DNA of 64,000 nucleotides from Cryptomeria japonica (GCF_030272615.1 NC_081406.1:260203386-260267385), one strand, 5' to 3'; counted from the stretch's first letter, positions 11,760 to 23,209 are shown. Program-made: numbers and translations. Notes: generated by a model from the sequence alone, not told the origin.

Positions 11760-12180
11760 AAACGTCATTGGATATTGGGTGATCTTTGAGGCATTATGTC
11801 AAATAGTTCATGTGCCTTATCTAAGCTTACATATTTTGCATGCATGTGTACCTGGGCAGTTGCACTACAACATCCATACTCACTAATCACATTTGGTTGG
11901 AAGTTTCTAAATCCATTTCAAACACATCTTGTGCATATCCTGCAATCATAGCATTCCATTAGATCGTGTTTCTTTGATGCAACTCACTAAATAGTTCATG
12001 CGCTTTCATGTCTATACTTCCACATTTTCCAAACATGTCAAACAGAGCATTTCCAACCGTAAGCATCTTATATTAATTGCCCTTACCTTCTGCTTTGATG
12101 GAAGCCCATACTCTGTTCCAAAGCTCCCATTTTGGCACAGGTAGAGAGTACATTGGCAAATAAAACTGATCGAAATGGAA
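11760..12180 (-). pseudogene. PPR-repeat gene remnant, two to three repeats
   Basis: The minus strand reads through pieces of PPR repeats: STCAKMGALEQSMGFHQS, then VGNALFDMFGKCGSID, then AHELFSELHQRNTI and NAMIAGYAQD. These come in the order expected of a PLS-type PPR gene but are separated by frameshifts and stops (one at WNAM is a stop where Trp or a neighbouring residue is expected). Its closest match in the window by eye is the PPR block at 60.45-61.19 kb on the other strand. Confidence 0.75.
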
Positions 12181-12433
12181 ATCTATTTGTTGCATTGACT
12201 GCATTATGAGGACACTTATGTATTTCATCGACAACATAAAGTAGGAAAGGACATGAGAATATCTCCTCGGGGAGGTATTCTATGACATCTGCGAGGTAGA
12301 TGAGAGTTTCTTATGCCATTTGCTTTGTTCTATGCAGTCAAACATGAGAACACTGTTTGAATTCAAATGCTAACGATGATTGTCTTTTTAACGGAAACAG
12401 ATGGGAAGGGACGTCAAGGGAAGGAATGGGCCC

Positions 12434-12471
12434 ACAACACACCTAAGCAGTCAAAGCTTAGTGTGTGTTGT
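12434..12471. repeat. short hairpin, 15-16 bp arms
   Basis: ACAACACACCTAAGC and GCTTAGTGTGTGTTGT form near-perfect inverted arms around a 7-base loop. No function is apparent. Confidence 0.7.
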
Positions 12472-12587
12472 TTAAGGCCGACCCCTTAAGACATCATAAT
12501 TGATTGGCTCTTCACTCCTAAGACCTTCAAAAGTCTTTAATGGCTTCATTGAGTCCTTCTGTATTCCAAATGCACCTGCACCTGCAC

Positions 12588-12596
12588 TATATTTAA
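12588..12596 (+). promoter_or_regulatory. possible TATA box ahead of the DRM fold-back
   Basis: TATATTTAA lies about 75-80 bases before the fold-back at 12,671, a spacing at which a short primary hairpin transcript could start. AT-rich DNA gives such matches often, so this is weak. Confidence 0.25.
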
Positions 12597-12670
12597 GAGA
12601 TCACTTGAATTGTAGGTAAACCCCTTCAAATGACAGGGTAGGCTTCCTTTTATACCTAATATATGTCTTG

Positions 12671-12893
12671 AAAGCATTTTATCGTGATGGCTTTAAATGA
12701 AAGTACTTTCTCTTCTATCTAGTATTGGTGGAGCAGAGGTTGCATTGCATTGTCCTAGGATACATATTTCCGCAGATACAACACAAGTTAAATGTATCCC
12801 AGGTCGATGCAAAGCAACCTCTGCTCCAGAAATCACCAAAAAATAGAGAAAGAACTTTAATTTAATGCCATCAGGATAAAAAATTTTAATCAA
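12671..12893. repeat. inverted repeat (fold-back) of DRM methyltransferase motif I; possible small-RNA precursor
   Basis: Two arms of about 100 bases face each other around a loop of about 26 bases (12,766-12,791). The inner 36-38 bases of each arm (12,730-12,765 and 12,792-12,828) match at about nine in ten positions. Both arms code for the same protein piece. The plus-strand arm reads VLSLLSSIGGAEVALH. The minus-strand arm reads YPDGIKLKFF, then SGAEVALHRPGIHLTCVVSA. This is the S-adenosylmethionine-binding motif I region of the plant de novo DNA methyltransferase DRM (family form 'VLSLF.GIGG.EVALHRL.I.....VSVEI'). So a piece of a DRM gene was copied head to head. The transcript of either strand would fold into a long imperfect hairpin, as in young MIR genes born from inverted duplication of their target. 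A further DRM piece lies 0.9 kb downstream. Confidence 0.85.
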
Positions 12894-13810
12894 GACAGAT
12901 AAAATTTGAGTTTGATTGTCATCATTTACTTTGCCAAATTCTTCACACGTAACTCCTGAATCAATTTCCTACTCACAAGAATTTTATTATGTCTCAAATA
13001 TAGGGAAACAGAAGGCTTCAAATAGAAAACTTGAACATGCAACTAAATCCATTGACTAACCAAAAGAACAAAATTAAGAAACAGTTTTATCATCTGAGAG
13101 ATGTTGTAGACTTGCAACTCACCAGCTAAGTTTTTGCGGGTAAGAATTTTTTTTGTTTTGGTTATGGTTGTGGTGTTTATAGGGAGACATTTACAAATTT
13201 ATATCTATTTTCACTATTTAATGGTTTATGGGTTTGTAATGGTAATTTACTGTTCTTTCATATTTTTGTATATATTCTTTATAATAGCCTATTATATTGA
13301 TTTGTTCTATTATGCATAATGGTGTGGGTCAGACGACTTTGCTGTCGGTGCATGAAAGCATTGAACGAGTTCTACTTTTAAAAATTACATGAAACATTTT
13401 TAATTTATTTGATTCAATGTTATTTGCAAAAAATGATTATCAATGATGTTTCCTTTCTCCAAGAATTGTCTAGGATCTTTCCATCAGATAATATGTAACA
13501 TCGAATGACTAAATCTTTTCATTACAAATGCTTATTTTATTTAATTATTATCTGAACGTGAATTAAAATTTATATCTGTATGAAAGCAGAACATACAAGT
13601 TGAAGAGTCATGTGCAAGAAAATTTCCTAAAAGAAAGCAAGCAGGCATTATCTTGAATGAGATGGAAACAAGCTCATCAGTTGCCTAGAAGAGAGCAATT
13701 GGAGAATGGCAGAGGAAAGTGTTTAAGGGTGATAAATAGATAGATAGTATGCAATACAAACAAACAATGTCTGGAGTGTCTGATGTGAGGTCTCTAATTT
13801 ATGTCTGGAG
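12894..13810. other. non-coding DNA between the two DRM pieces
   Basis: AT-rich DNA with no clear gene. The last 200 bases (13,610-13,810) could hold decayed DRM sequence just upstream of the recognisable part, but I cannot align it with confidence. The 61-codon frame at 13,134-13,319 is hydrophobic by base composition only. Confidence 0.4.
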
Positions 13811-14387
13811 GGACTAACTGGTTTTGGAGTTCCTGCGAAACCTATTGGGCCATGCTTGGAGGAAATCAATGTGTTCATGCAAGGAGCACCTTTTTTCTAC
13901 TATGAGAATGATACTTTTGCACCGAGGGATATTTGGAAGTCAATATCCAAAAATTTCTAGTGTGGAACCAGAGTTGGCAGACTTGAAGTAATTTTTAGCT
14001 TTCAGAAGACCAAGAGGTTATGTACACAATCTCCCAATAGAAGGGCAATTTCAAGCATTACCTCTCCCCCCCATGACTATTCAGGAAGCACTTCCTCAGA
14101 CAAAGGACTATTGGCCTCCATGGGATCAAAGAAAAAAATTGAAGCATAGACTCTAGACGATGTGGTGGTGTCCTTCGTGAAGAACTCTGCACTATAATTG
14201 AAAATTCACGAGGGAAACTGCAAGATAGTGAAGAGAAATACAATCTTGAAAAGTGGGAAGAATGGATCTTGGTTTGGGTGGGGCCAAGTCAGGTGGCTCC
14301 TCTAGAGGTCGACGAGATAGAAATCATATTAGGATTTGAAAAAGATCACACTCGTGGAACTTTGTGTGCGAGTGATCGATTGTTGAG
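13811..14387 (+). pseudogene. DRM-like: DRM-type DNA cytosine methyltransferase fragment
   Basis: The plus strand gives, in three frames, consecutive pieces of the N-terminal half of a DRM catalytic region: LTGFGVPAKPIGP and GAPFFYYENDTFAPRDIWKS (13,811-13,959); then RRPRGYVHNLPIEGQFQALP, PMTIQEALPQTKDYWPPWDQ (13,960-14,150); then CGGVLREELC and EEWILVWVGPSQVAPLEVDE ending in GFEKDHTRG (14,150-14,387). In DRM enzymes these blocks (motifs VI, IX, X) precede motifs I-V, the rearrangement that gives the family its name. Two frameshifts and several stops make it a pseudogene. No intron is evident over about 570 bases, which could mean a retrocopy. At 14,387 the frame runs on into copia integrase-linker sequence, an in-frame fusion. 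Confidence 0.85.
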
Positions 14388-16493
14388 TGACTCTAATAAG
14401 TTGAAGTCACGTTCTCTCCCTTGTGTCTTCTTGGGTTACAACTTAGTTCACAAAGGCTATAAATGCCTCCATCTTCCCACCAATAGGATGTATATCTCTT
14501 GACATGTTGTTTTTGATGAAGGGACCTATCCATTTGTTGCTCACCAGAACGCATCATCACCAGGCTCGATCTCTGCACCATCTCAGGCGTCCACTCTCCC
14601 ACTTTATCACTCCCCTGCACCTCATGTGTCTTCACCTCCCTTGCAAGGACCTCACCATGGTCTCTCTATTCCCCTAGATGCCTCACCTTCTCCTAGTCAT
14701 GACCCCCCTACCCAAGTTGAGTCTGCTCCCCCCACGCCAGTGATTTCAGCCCCACTGTCTCCTAGTCGTGACCCTCCTTCCTCCTCTTTGCCGTTACCTT
14801 CGCCATGCTTGATGGTTCCTCCTACGAATGTGCATCCCATGGTCACAAGGTCCAAACATGGCATTTTTTGGCCCAAGGCATACAGTGCTACTAAGCACCC
14901 CTTATCACCTGATGATATTGATGAGCCCACATGTTTTTCCCAAGCCAGAATGGACCCATAGTGGCGCTTGGCTATGGATAATAAAATTAATGCACTTCTC
15001 CAGAATGGGACGTGGAGCCTAGTCCCACCCAAGCCCCACTTAAATGTTGTTGGGTGCAAATGGGTTTTTAAATTGAAAAAGAAAGCAGATGGCTCAATTG
15101 ATCGCTACAAAGCACGGCTAGATGCCAAGGGGTTCAATCAGTAAGAAGGAATTGACTATGGGGAGATTTTCAGTCCTGTGGTCAAACCCTGCACCATTCA
15201 TACAGTTCTCACTATTGCACTCTCTATGGGTTGGCCCCTTCACCAACTCGATGTGCAAAATGCTTTCCTCCATGGTGTCCTTGAGGAAGAGGTTTACATG
15301 AAGCAACCACCTGGCTACATTGATCCCCAGTTTCCTACTCATGTGTGTAGACTCCACAAATCTCTCTACGGTCTCAAACAAGCTCCACAGGCCTGGTACC
15401 ACCGACTGAGCACCTTTCTCCAATAGGTTGGGTTTGTGGGTTCCAAAGCTAACACTTCGCTATTCATTAAGCGAACTGCCCACTCCACTGTTTTTATGCT
15501 TGTTTATGTCGACGATATTATCATTACTGGGTCTACTATGGCTTGTGTTCAGGATCTAATATCTCAACTTCAGTTAGCTTTGCCGTAAAGGACTTGGGCT
15601 CTCTCCATTATTTTTTGGGCATCGAAGCACTTTCAACTCCTAAAGGGCTTCTCTTATCTCAACGGAAGTATACACTTGATCTTCTCAAGAAGACAAAGAT
15701 GGACGGTGCAAAACCGGTTCGCACTCCTATTTGCAGCCAAGAAAAGTTGTCTAAATTCACCGGCTTTGCCTTCAGTGATCCAACTCTATACAGGAGTGTT
15801 GTTGGTGCTCTTCAGTATCTCACCCTTACGAGACCAGATATTGCCTTCGCTGTCAATAAGGTATGCCAACTTATGCAACAGCCCACTGATGATCATTGGA
15901 ATGCTGTCAAGCATATCCTGCGATACCTAAAGGAAACTCTCTCTTATGGACTGCAACTCAGCAAGTCTAGCCCTCTCACTCTTAATGCCTTTTCTGACTC
16001 AGATTGGGCTGGCTGCCCCGATGACCGCCGTTCTACTAGCGGTTACTACATCTTCCTTGGCCCAAATCTGATTTCATGGAGTGCTCGAAAACAAAAGAGT
16101 GTCTCAAGGTCTATTACTGAAGCTGAATATAGAGGAGTTGCCATAGCCACTGCTGAGCTAATTTGGATTCAATCCCTCCTCTCTGAACTTGGATATGCTC
16201 CCACTACTCTCCCTATTCTATGGTGTGACAATCTTGGTGATACGTACCTCACGGCTAATCCAGTCTTTCATGCACGAACTAAGCACATTGAGGATGATTA
16301 TCATTTCGTTTGTGAGAAAGTTGCTAACAAAGGTCTTGCTATTCGATTCATCTCTACACAAGATCAGGTTGCAGATGTCATCACTAAGGGGCTGAGCTCT
16401 CCTCGATTTGCATTACTTCGGGACAAGTTGACCGTTCAACCATCCACGCTCACCTTGCGGGGGCATATGGAAACATCCAGCGCTGATCACTAA
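14388..16493 (+). pseudogene. pol: Ty1/copia pol remnant: integrase end, reverse transcriptase, RNase H
   Basis: The sequence enters copia at KLKSRSLPCVFLGYN, the end of integrase, so gag, protease and most of integrase are lacking. It then runs through a Pro/Ser-rich linker, RT ([56 protein letters not shown]), the catalytic YVDD (15,505-15,516), a SLHYFLGIEA block and RNase H (FSDSDWAGCPDDRRSTSGYY, SVSRSITEAEYR, ADVITKGLS). Stops lie at 14,500, 14,959, 15,142 and 15,424, each where a C-to-T change in CGA, CAG or CAA would explain it. There is one single-base frameshift near 15,585. From 15,543 to 16,493 the frame is open. Confidence 0.93.
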
Positions 16494-16671
16494 AATCCCT
16501 GATTCTCCGGAGCTATTTCTATTTTCTGCAGATCGCTCTGTTCTCCGGAGCTGTTTCTATTTTCTGCATTCTATTCTCATATGTTTCTATTCTTTGTAAC
16601 GATGGTTATTTAAAACCTCTTGACCCAATGTTCTTTGTATAGAAGAATACGTAAAGTATTTTCTGTCTTCA
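16494..16671 (+). repeat. copia 3' end, probable LTR tail
   Basis: After the RNase H stop come two tandem copies of CTCCGGAGCTNTTTCTATTTTCTGCA, then ATTTAAAACCTCTTGACCCA and a tail ending TTTTCTGTCTTCA, which resembles the transcribed part of a short copia LTR. A clean 5'-TG start is not visible, and the matching 5' LTR is absent, so exact ends are uncertain. Exon-like sequence of the monooxygenase gene begins within about ten bases, so the element may have landed in that exon or intron. Confidence 0.55.
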
Positions 16672-16681
16672 CATCTCCAAG

Positions 16682-18159
16682 GTACCTCAATTTGGTGCAT
16701 TGGAATGCACTGCTGTACAACCCAGATCTTAAGTAAGTATTTGAGTTGGTTATGATCATGTATTGCATCAGATTTGTGTTTTGCCTAACTTGAACATGGG
16801 ATTTAGCAGAGTTTATAAGGGCATAGAAGAGGGGCAAATTGTTGTTCGATCAATGGAGAATATGCAGACCCACAGCATTATTGCCCATGCAGGTACCCAT
16901 TTAGCATTTGATTAGAGCTATAGGGAATCATGATCCACTACAAATTTCTCCTATAATCGTTGCAAAGCAGGAAATTAATTTTGTGTGGTAGGTTTTTATT
17001 GAGGCCCGAATGGGACTGTTCCGTACTTCTGGATTTTGATATCATGACTCAAGTTTAGTTGTAAGTTTGAACTTACAGTCCATCAAACAGGAGAAGTAGA
17101 AGCTTTTGTAGCTTTATAAACTTTATTCCTTATTTGATCAATAATTGTAGGGGATTACACTCTGTGGGTTCTTCGTACGAAAGATGAATCAGAGGATTTG
17201 GCAAACTCATTGGTAGGAGGAAGAGGAGACATTGGTATTCCTGGTTGTAAAGCTCGCGCTCTTAAACGATTGGATGGCCTTGAAGGATGGGATAGTGTTC
17301 GAGAAGTTATTGATGCAACCAGTGAGGACATTATATCAGAAAGAAAGATCATGGACAGGTTGCCCCTAGATAAATGGAGTGATGCAGATGGTCATGTCCT
17401 ACTCATTGGTGATGGTATTTACTATTTTCCTCTTGATTTTTATTACATATTTCTTCAAACTCTAATACCCATATGAATAATAGTCCCAATCATGTTGGCT
17501 ACTTTCAATGCGAAGGATGAATTTGTCCTTCCATTTTTGGGGTGGCTTTCTACTGACATTTTTAGGTAGCTAAATCCCACCTCACATACAAACTTCATCG
17601 AGCAGGGGAAGTTATTTTTTTTTACAGTTGTAGAGCTGAAGGAATTGATTGTTTAATTGTTGGTAATGGTGGATTCTTTCAGCTGCACATGCTCAGTATG
17701 TTGGACCAGGACAAGGCGTCAGAACTGCATTTGAAGATGCCCATCAACTCTCCCTCCTTCTTCAACATGCAAGTCACTCATCTTTTACAGAGAAAAGCAT
17801 TAGAGATGCTGTCAAAAGGTAATTTATCAGAAACAGTGATAATGTTTTATAGATTTGGTGTGAATGAGTTCCTTAGATTGAATTGAGATATATAACAGAA
17901 TACTGTTAGCAGCTTTTGACTGTGACAGTTTAGCAGGTTTGAAGAGTTAAGAATTCCTCGGATGAAAAAGATGCAGCTGTATGCAGCCTATAACACAAGG
18001 CTTCCTAAATTTCAACCTGAGTGGTTCCAGAATTTGACAGCGGAAGAAAGAATGAGAGTCTATGAGGAATACTCGAAATGGGTTCATTCATATCCCAACA
18101 AGCAAGAGTGTGACCCTGACTCCATCTATTTCAACCCTGATTCCACCTATTTCAAGTGA
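16682..18159 (+). CDS. FAD-dependent monooxygenase (zeaxanthin epoxidase-like fold), last five exons
   Basis: Likely flavin monooxygenase of the PHBH/zeaxanthin-epoxidase superfamily; its substrate is unknown. Five exons join in phase with GT-AG introns: 16,682-16,732, 16,810-16,892, 17,151-17,414, 17,683-17,818 and 17,937-18,159 (TGA). They give about 251 residues without a stop. Key block: DGHVLLIGD joined across intron three to AAHAQYVGPGQGVRTAFEDA, the second FAD-binding GD motif that contacts ribityl phosphate in this family. Before it lies LDGLEGWDSVREVIDATSED, typical of the substrate domain. The C-terminal tail (LQLYAAYN-like KMQLYAAYNTRLPKFQPEWF) is the extension after the FAD domain. 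The N-terminal GxGxxG half is absent, cut off by the copia element at 16,671, so the gene is 5'-truncated here. The first exon edge is the least certain. It is the best preserved host-type coding structure in the window. Confidence 0.8.
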
Positions 18160-20781
18160 ATATGTTTCTAAAGTAGCTAAAATTCCTGCGGGCCAGGTAA
18201 CAGCGTCTTGTATGTTTGAGCTTTGTATGAACCTGAACCTTGTTCAATTAGACCAGAGGCTAGCATAGGGCTTGCATTTCTACATCAGTAAGTTTAGTTT
18301 AGGAATTGCATAGTAGCTGACACAATTTTGAGTGGATGGTTACTGGAACATCTTTAGTTAGGTATCAGGCGACACTTTAAAATGTGTACTTTTTGATCTT
18401 TGTGCGCATAACTGATTTCACAACGTGCATTGTTATTACCTAGAAGCTAGATCAATAGCTATAAGTAGTTAAGTCACATACGAAGACAACTAAAAAAAAA
18501 AAATCAAAATCTGATGTAGCATTTAGGATCTCTGGGTGCGCAAAGTTAGCTATGACGACTACTGGTACTCTTCCCCTATATCTCTTTCCACAATTTTTTT
18601 TAAGACAACTTGGATTGATCATACAAATTTAATAAATTTTTAAATGCATAATTGAATATAAGAAATTAATTTAATAAATTGAATGTATATTTATATAGTT
18701 ATGTTTTTAATGAAAAATTTCCTTTTTAGGTATCAAGAATCAATTTGTCAATATTCTATTTTTTATGTTTTATCAATGCTTCAGAATATTGATGGTTTAT
18801 AGTTAAAGATTATATATGTGATTGTAAAGGTGATCTCTATGTTTGTGAACTTGATATGATGTGTAGGAGTGATCCTATAACTTGCAAGAGTGATTGATTG
18901 TATTGTTGAACTTCACTCACTATGATTCCTTTGGGGAATCTATTAAAGAGCAAGGTTCGTGTTCTCTTAGGCCAAACACCTAGATAGATTAACTTTATAG
19001 TATGAAGCAAAATGATTGTAGACAAGCAATAAACATGCAACAGGCCTAGGATGATATTATGTAAAAGAAGAATGCAAAGTAGATCTCCTTTAAGCTCTTA
19101 GGCTAAGATCAACTTTTAGCCTTCCTAGATGGCTTTAAAATGGAATTAATGAATGATCTTAAATACAACAACATAAAATACAAATAAAAAAACTATATGC
19201 TAAGTCAACTCATAATGGCTAGTCAAGTGGTCCATAATAGATAACATTGAATTTTAAAAGTGAATAGTATAGATCCAATCCAAGGTGATCAACAATAGAT
19301 TTGGGGATCAATGATGCAAATCTACAAATATTTTTGATATAGTAAAAGGATATTTGATCCAAGTAAACTAAAACAATCAACATGTAAAGAGCAAATGTTT
19401 CTCATATAGTAAAAGGATATTTGATCCAAGTAATGGGTCATTTTTTAATTATTCTTACCATTTGCACTTCATTGAAACTTGCAAAATAAAGAAAAATTGT
19501 AATGAGTAGTTTTTGTCTCACATTTTTAAATAGACACAACCACAACATGCATTAAAAACCTTCCTTGAAAAGTAAGAGAAATAGATGGAGAAGGGCAAGA
19601 GATTTTATTTGTTATGGTAAGTGGTAAAATAATTCTAACTATGCAAAAGAATTAAAGGGATTTTGTCTCAATACCTATGAGATGTGAAAGACCATTGTCT
19701 AGACACAAAAAACAATTAAACAGTACAAATATAGTGTATAAAAAAGTCTTTATCTCTGTAAAAAATTGTTATGTTTAGGTACGATAATGAAGGCCTTTGT
19801 CTAGTATGAGAATAATAATCATAATTGTTATCACTACAATCAAACTCATGACAAATGCTAGTAATAATATGTGTCCCCTCCAATTGGTTGCATAAATAGT
19901 GTGCAAAGAATTGGGAAGATAAGAAAAATACAAAAGCATGATAATGTGTATAATAATGAAAAAATATATCATCCTATAAGAACATAAATTGGAAAGAATT
20001 ATTGAGGCCCATGTAATAAATGTACCCCTAATATACACAAATGGTAGGATAAGCATGACATATCATGTAAGCATATAAATAAAACATAATCATCTAGGTG
20101 TATATAATAAGGTTGCCCTAGTATACACAAGTTGTTAGGAAAATAATATAGGTCGATCAAACAATTTCCTACATAACCCCATGAGAAAAAGACATGATAC
20201 AAGCTTACAAAAAAAATATAATGCAAAAATAAAAGACAGGCCACAAGATAACACAAGATATACCATAGGAAAATCCTCAAGAGGCAAAGCTCCTTCCTTC
20301 AAAAGATCCACATTCAATGTATTATTCAACAATAAAATTATTATAATACACATACAGTATCTCCTCAGATACTTTTGAAACATAAACCTCCTCTAATGCA
20401 TCCTCCATGAATCCAAGCATATATCCATACACCTCATACCATGCTTTACATATGCACTCTTTAGAAGAAAGCTCAATACAATGACAACCAAGTCAAACAA
20501 CCAAATGATGAACCTTGACTACTAAACATGTGTTTGCTTTTGTAGAATCAATCTCACACAAAACAATCAAGTGGTAAGGTGAAATCATGTGCCTCAAAAC
20601 CATGAGTATATAAAACCATTGACTCATTTAATTTTTGGTGCTAAGTTTCTCAATATTAAATATTTTCCCATGTGCAACCCATGCAATGTGACTAAACACA
20701 TCACTTAAAATGTACTACAGATAAATATTTTTTTATATAGTTAGATAAGTATTTCTTGTACACAATGTAGAATGCCATATT
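18160..20781. other. monooxygenase 3' flank, then AT-rich DNA, possibly a degenerate minus-strand LTR
   Basis: No gene is recognised. A short direct repeat, TCATATAGTAAAAGGATATTTGATCCAAGTAA-like, occurs at about 19,340 and 19,400. If the boundary at 20,782-20,800 is real, some of this stretch is the body of a minus-strand LTR whose other end I cannot place. Frames at 19,775-20,383 on the minus strand are hydrophobic through base composition. Confidence 0.4.
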
Positions 20782-20800
20782 CCTAACATTCTCCCACTTG
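20782..20800 (-). repeat. polypurine tract and LTR start of a minus-strand retroelement
   Basis: Minus strand reads CAAGTGGGAGAA then TGTTAGGAA, the usual plant copia polypurine tract followed by the 5'-TG of the 3' LTR. No convincing coding region is seen on its upstream side (20,800-21,120), so the element is old or truncated. Confidence 0.5.
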
Positions 20801-21649
20801 TTGTGTGCATTACATAAGGTTCAACCTATGAAATGCATCATCATAGATCCATGAAACCACATAAATCTCTAGCATAGTTTTGTGCTTTGTCAAGATACTT
20901 GTAGTAACATCTATGATGTCCACCATCTCAAGCAAGAACTCCTCTCATCCTCTAACATGTAACCTATTGGCAAGGAAAAGAGTAGATATACATAGTTTCA
21001 AAGAATGTGTTGCATCTTTATACATCAAGCCCACAAAGTCTAGAACTTGGAAGATAGCATATAGACTACGACTACTATGTATGGGTCATGTCCTATCCCC
21101 TACGTATAAATAGACTGTAATATGTAATCACCAACTGTAGATGTGTATAGGAGATATATTTAGATGTATAGAAAGAGATTGAATATGAGAAAGGAGTATA
21201 TATGGTATGAATGTATAGAATGAGATAAGGAGTTATAATGATTTATATGATGTACTGAATGAATATAAATAATGCAAATACTTTTGGGTACTAATATGGT
21301 GTGTTATCTGTGTTCTTGATATTCTATTAAATAGATAATCTTATGTCCGAATCTAATTTCTTGTTCCCTTAGTAGGACTGAGTCTGAGGTATAAACTACA
21401 ACACTACATCATTTAGAGGTTCATGATTATCCCCTAGGCTCTTGAAGCTCAAGACCCCTTTAGGCTTGTTAGACAATGGAATCAACAAATGATTGGGTTG
21501 GTGATCCATTAAATACTAGAAGAATAAGGTCATAATTTCAACAAGCTCTACATCTCCTCATTGCTTTAGCTTTTGATCCATAGTCTTTTTTAGAAGCTTC
21601 AAATATTCGTGAGTGGGATGCTTCGATACAAGAAGAGTTCAATTCATTG
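20801..21649. other. non-coding or unrecognised DNA
   Basis: A 77-codon plus-strand frame at 20,880-21,113 has no family resemblance. Short ATATGA/TATGTA-rich tracts follow at 21,120-21,300. Confidence 0.4.
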
Positions 21650-23030
21650 GAGAGGAATCACACATGGGACTTGTCCTTCTTTCTAAAGGAATTAAACTTG
21701 TTCGATACATGTGGATCTATTAGAAAAAAATTGTAGCTCAAATGGGTCAATTGACAAACATAAGGCTTGCTTGATTGTGAAAAGATTCTCCCAAGTTCTA
21801 GGGATTGACTACTTTGAGACTTTTGCACTAGTTGCCAAATAAATTTCATCTGACTTATCCTTGATATAGTTGGGATGTTTATTAGCTAGATGTGAAGAGT
21901 GTCTTTCTTCATGGTGACTTTCAAGAGAAAATCCACATGGAGAAGGCACAAGGGTTTATACAATATCCTTCACTTGTTTTACGTCTTGAAAAGTCTTCCT
22001 ATGACATCATATAGGCTCTTTGATCTTTCTATGCCAAGATAGACTCATTCCTTCTAACAATTGAATTCACTTCAAGATTCCATTTTGATCAAAAGGTATA
22101 AATTCTACAATAGGGTGACACTCTCAAAAAATTTAGTTCTTCATGTTGACGACTTATTGATCACAAGGAGTCATGCATCCACCACCAAGGTAGTGAAAAT
22201 TAATTTACATGATATATTTATGATGTCAAACTTGGGTATTTTATATTACTTCTTGGGGATTGAGATCAAATGTGCTCTTGAGATGCTCTCCAAATTTTGT
22301 ATAGATAATTCAAAGCATGCACCGACTCCATTTCTATCTAGATTCAAACTTGAGACTAAGTTTACTTCATCCTTGGTTGATGGCATTTTATACTGACAAC
22401 TTATTGGGGGTCTCATCTACTTGATTCATATGAGACCCACCATTTCATATGTTATGGGCATGGTCTCTTGATTCATGTATGAGCCAAGTGATTTTAATTG
22501 GAAAGCGGCTAAGTGAATCCTCCACTATATTCAAGCTAATCACAATAATGGGATTTAGTATGCAAGAAGTGTGGATATTTAAATGGTGAGACATATAGAT
22601 TTAAATGTGGTAAGTGATTCTCAAGATCACAAGTCTAGTACAAGGTATTACTTTTCACTCGGTTCTAATCCAATTTGTTGATCGAGAAAGAAGCAATCTA
22701 CTATTTCTCTTACATCTATAAAGATCGAGTATCAAGGGGCGATCAATGCCACCACTAAGGCTATTTGGATTTAGAATATTCTTACTGATTTTAAAATTCC
22801 TTTTAAAAATCCTACAATCATATTTTGTGATAATCAAAGTGTAATATTGATCTCAAGGAATTTGGCTCATTGAACCAGAAGATGAAAGACATTGAGATAC
22901 ACACGCACTACATTTGAGGGGTAATTTAAGAAGTCATCATTGTTCTTAAGTATTGTAATATACATAATAATATTATGAATGTCTTCATTAAACCCTTCAC
23001 AAAAAATAGGTTCTTATGAGAAATTTGCTA
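21650..23030 (+). pseudogene. pol: strongly decayed Ty1/copia pol (reverse transcriptase to RNase H)
   Basis: Translated pieces follow the copia order: KNLVLHVDDLLITRS (a VDD form of the catalytic site, 22,130-22,165), SNLGILYYFLGIEIK (22,230), then GGLIYLIHMRPTISYVMG (22,410), SRKKQSTISLTS (22,680) and IIFCDNQSVILISRN (22,820). Stops and frameshifts are dense in all frames, and the RT fingers region is almost gone. This is much older than the copia elements at 14.4 and 48.2 kb. The polypurine tract and LTR at 23.2 kb lie in the right position to be its 3' end. Confidence 0.8.
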
Positions 23031-23209
23031 GGGGTGAGTGAGGTGTCTACTTCAGGAGGGGCTTCCTATTCCATTTTTTTCTCTCTATTTTGGGGGGGCC
23101 TATTATTTTTATAGGTGGCTTCTTCATTTGAGGGGTATCTCTTTGTACATGGGTACCTCATCAAACTTCATTTGTTAGACCCATCTTTTCACCCTCCTAA
23201 GGTATCCTC

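Noticed and set aside
12792-12830. Resemblance of the fold-back 3' arm to miR162 (shared CCTCTGC and TCCAG)
   Set aside because: Spacing and the middle bases do not fit the miR162 sequence, and the arm is explained by DRM coding sequence on the other strand.
16682-18159. Calling the monooxygenase zeaxanthin epoxidase itself
   Set aside because: The GD-motif region reads GPGQGVRTAFEDA, not the epoxidase's usual NLGQGGCMAIED form, and no FHA domain follows; only the superfamily is supported.
19775-20383. Minus-strand frames with apparent transmembrane segments
   Set aside because: Hydrophobicity comes from T-rich codons; overlapping frames look alike and no family motif is present.
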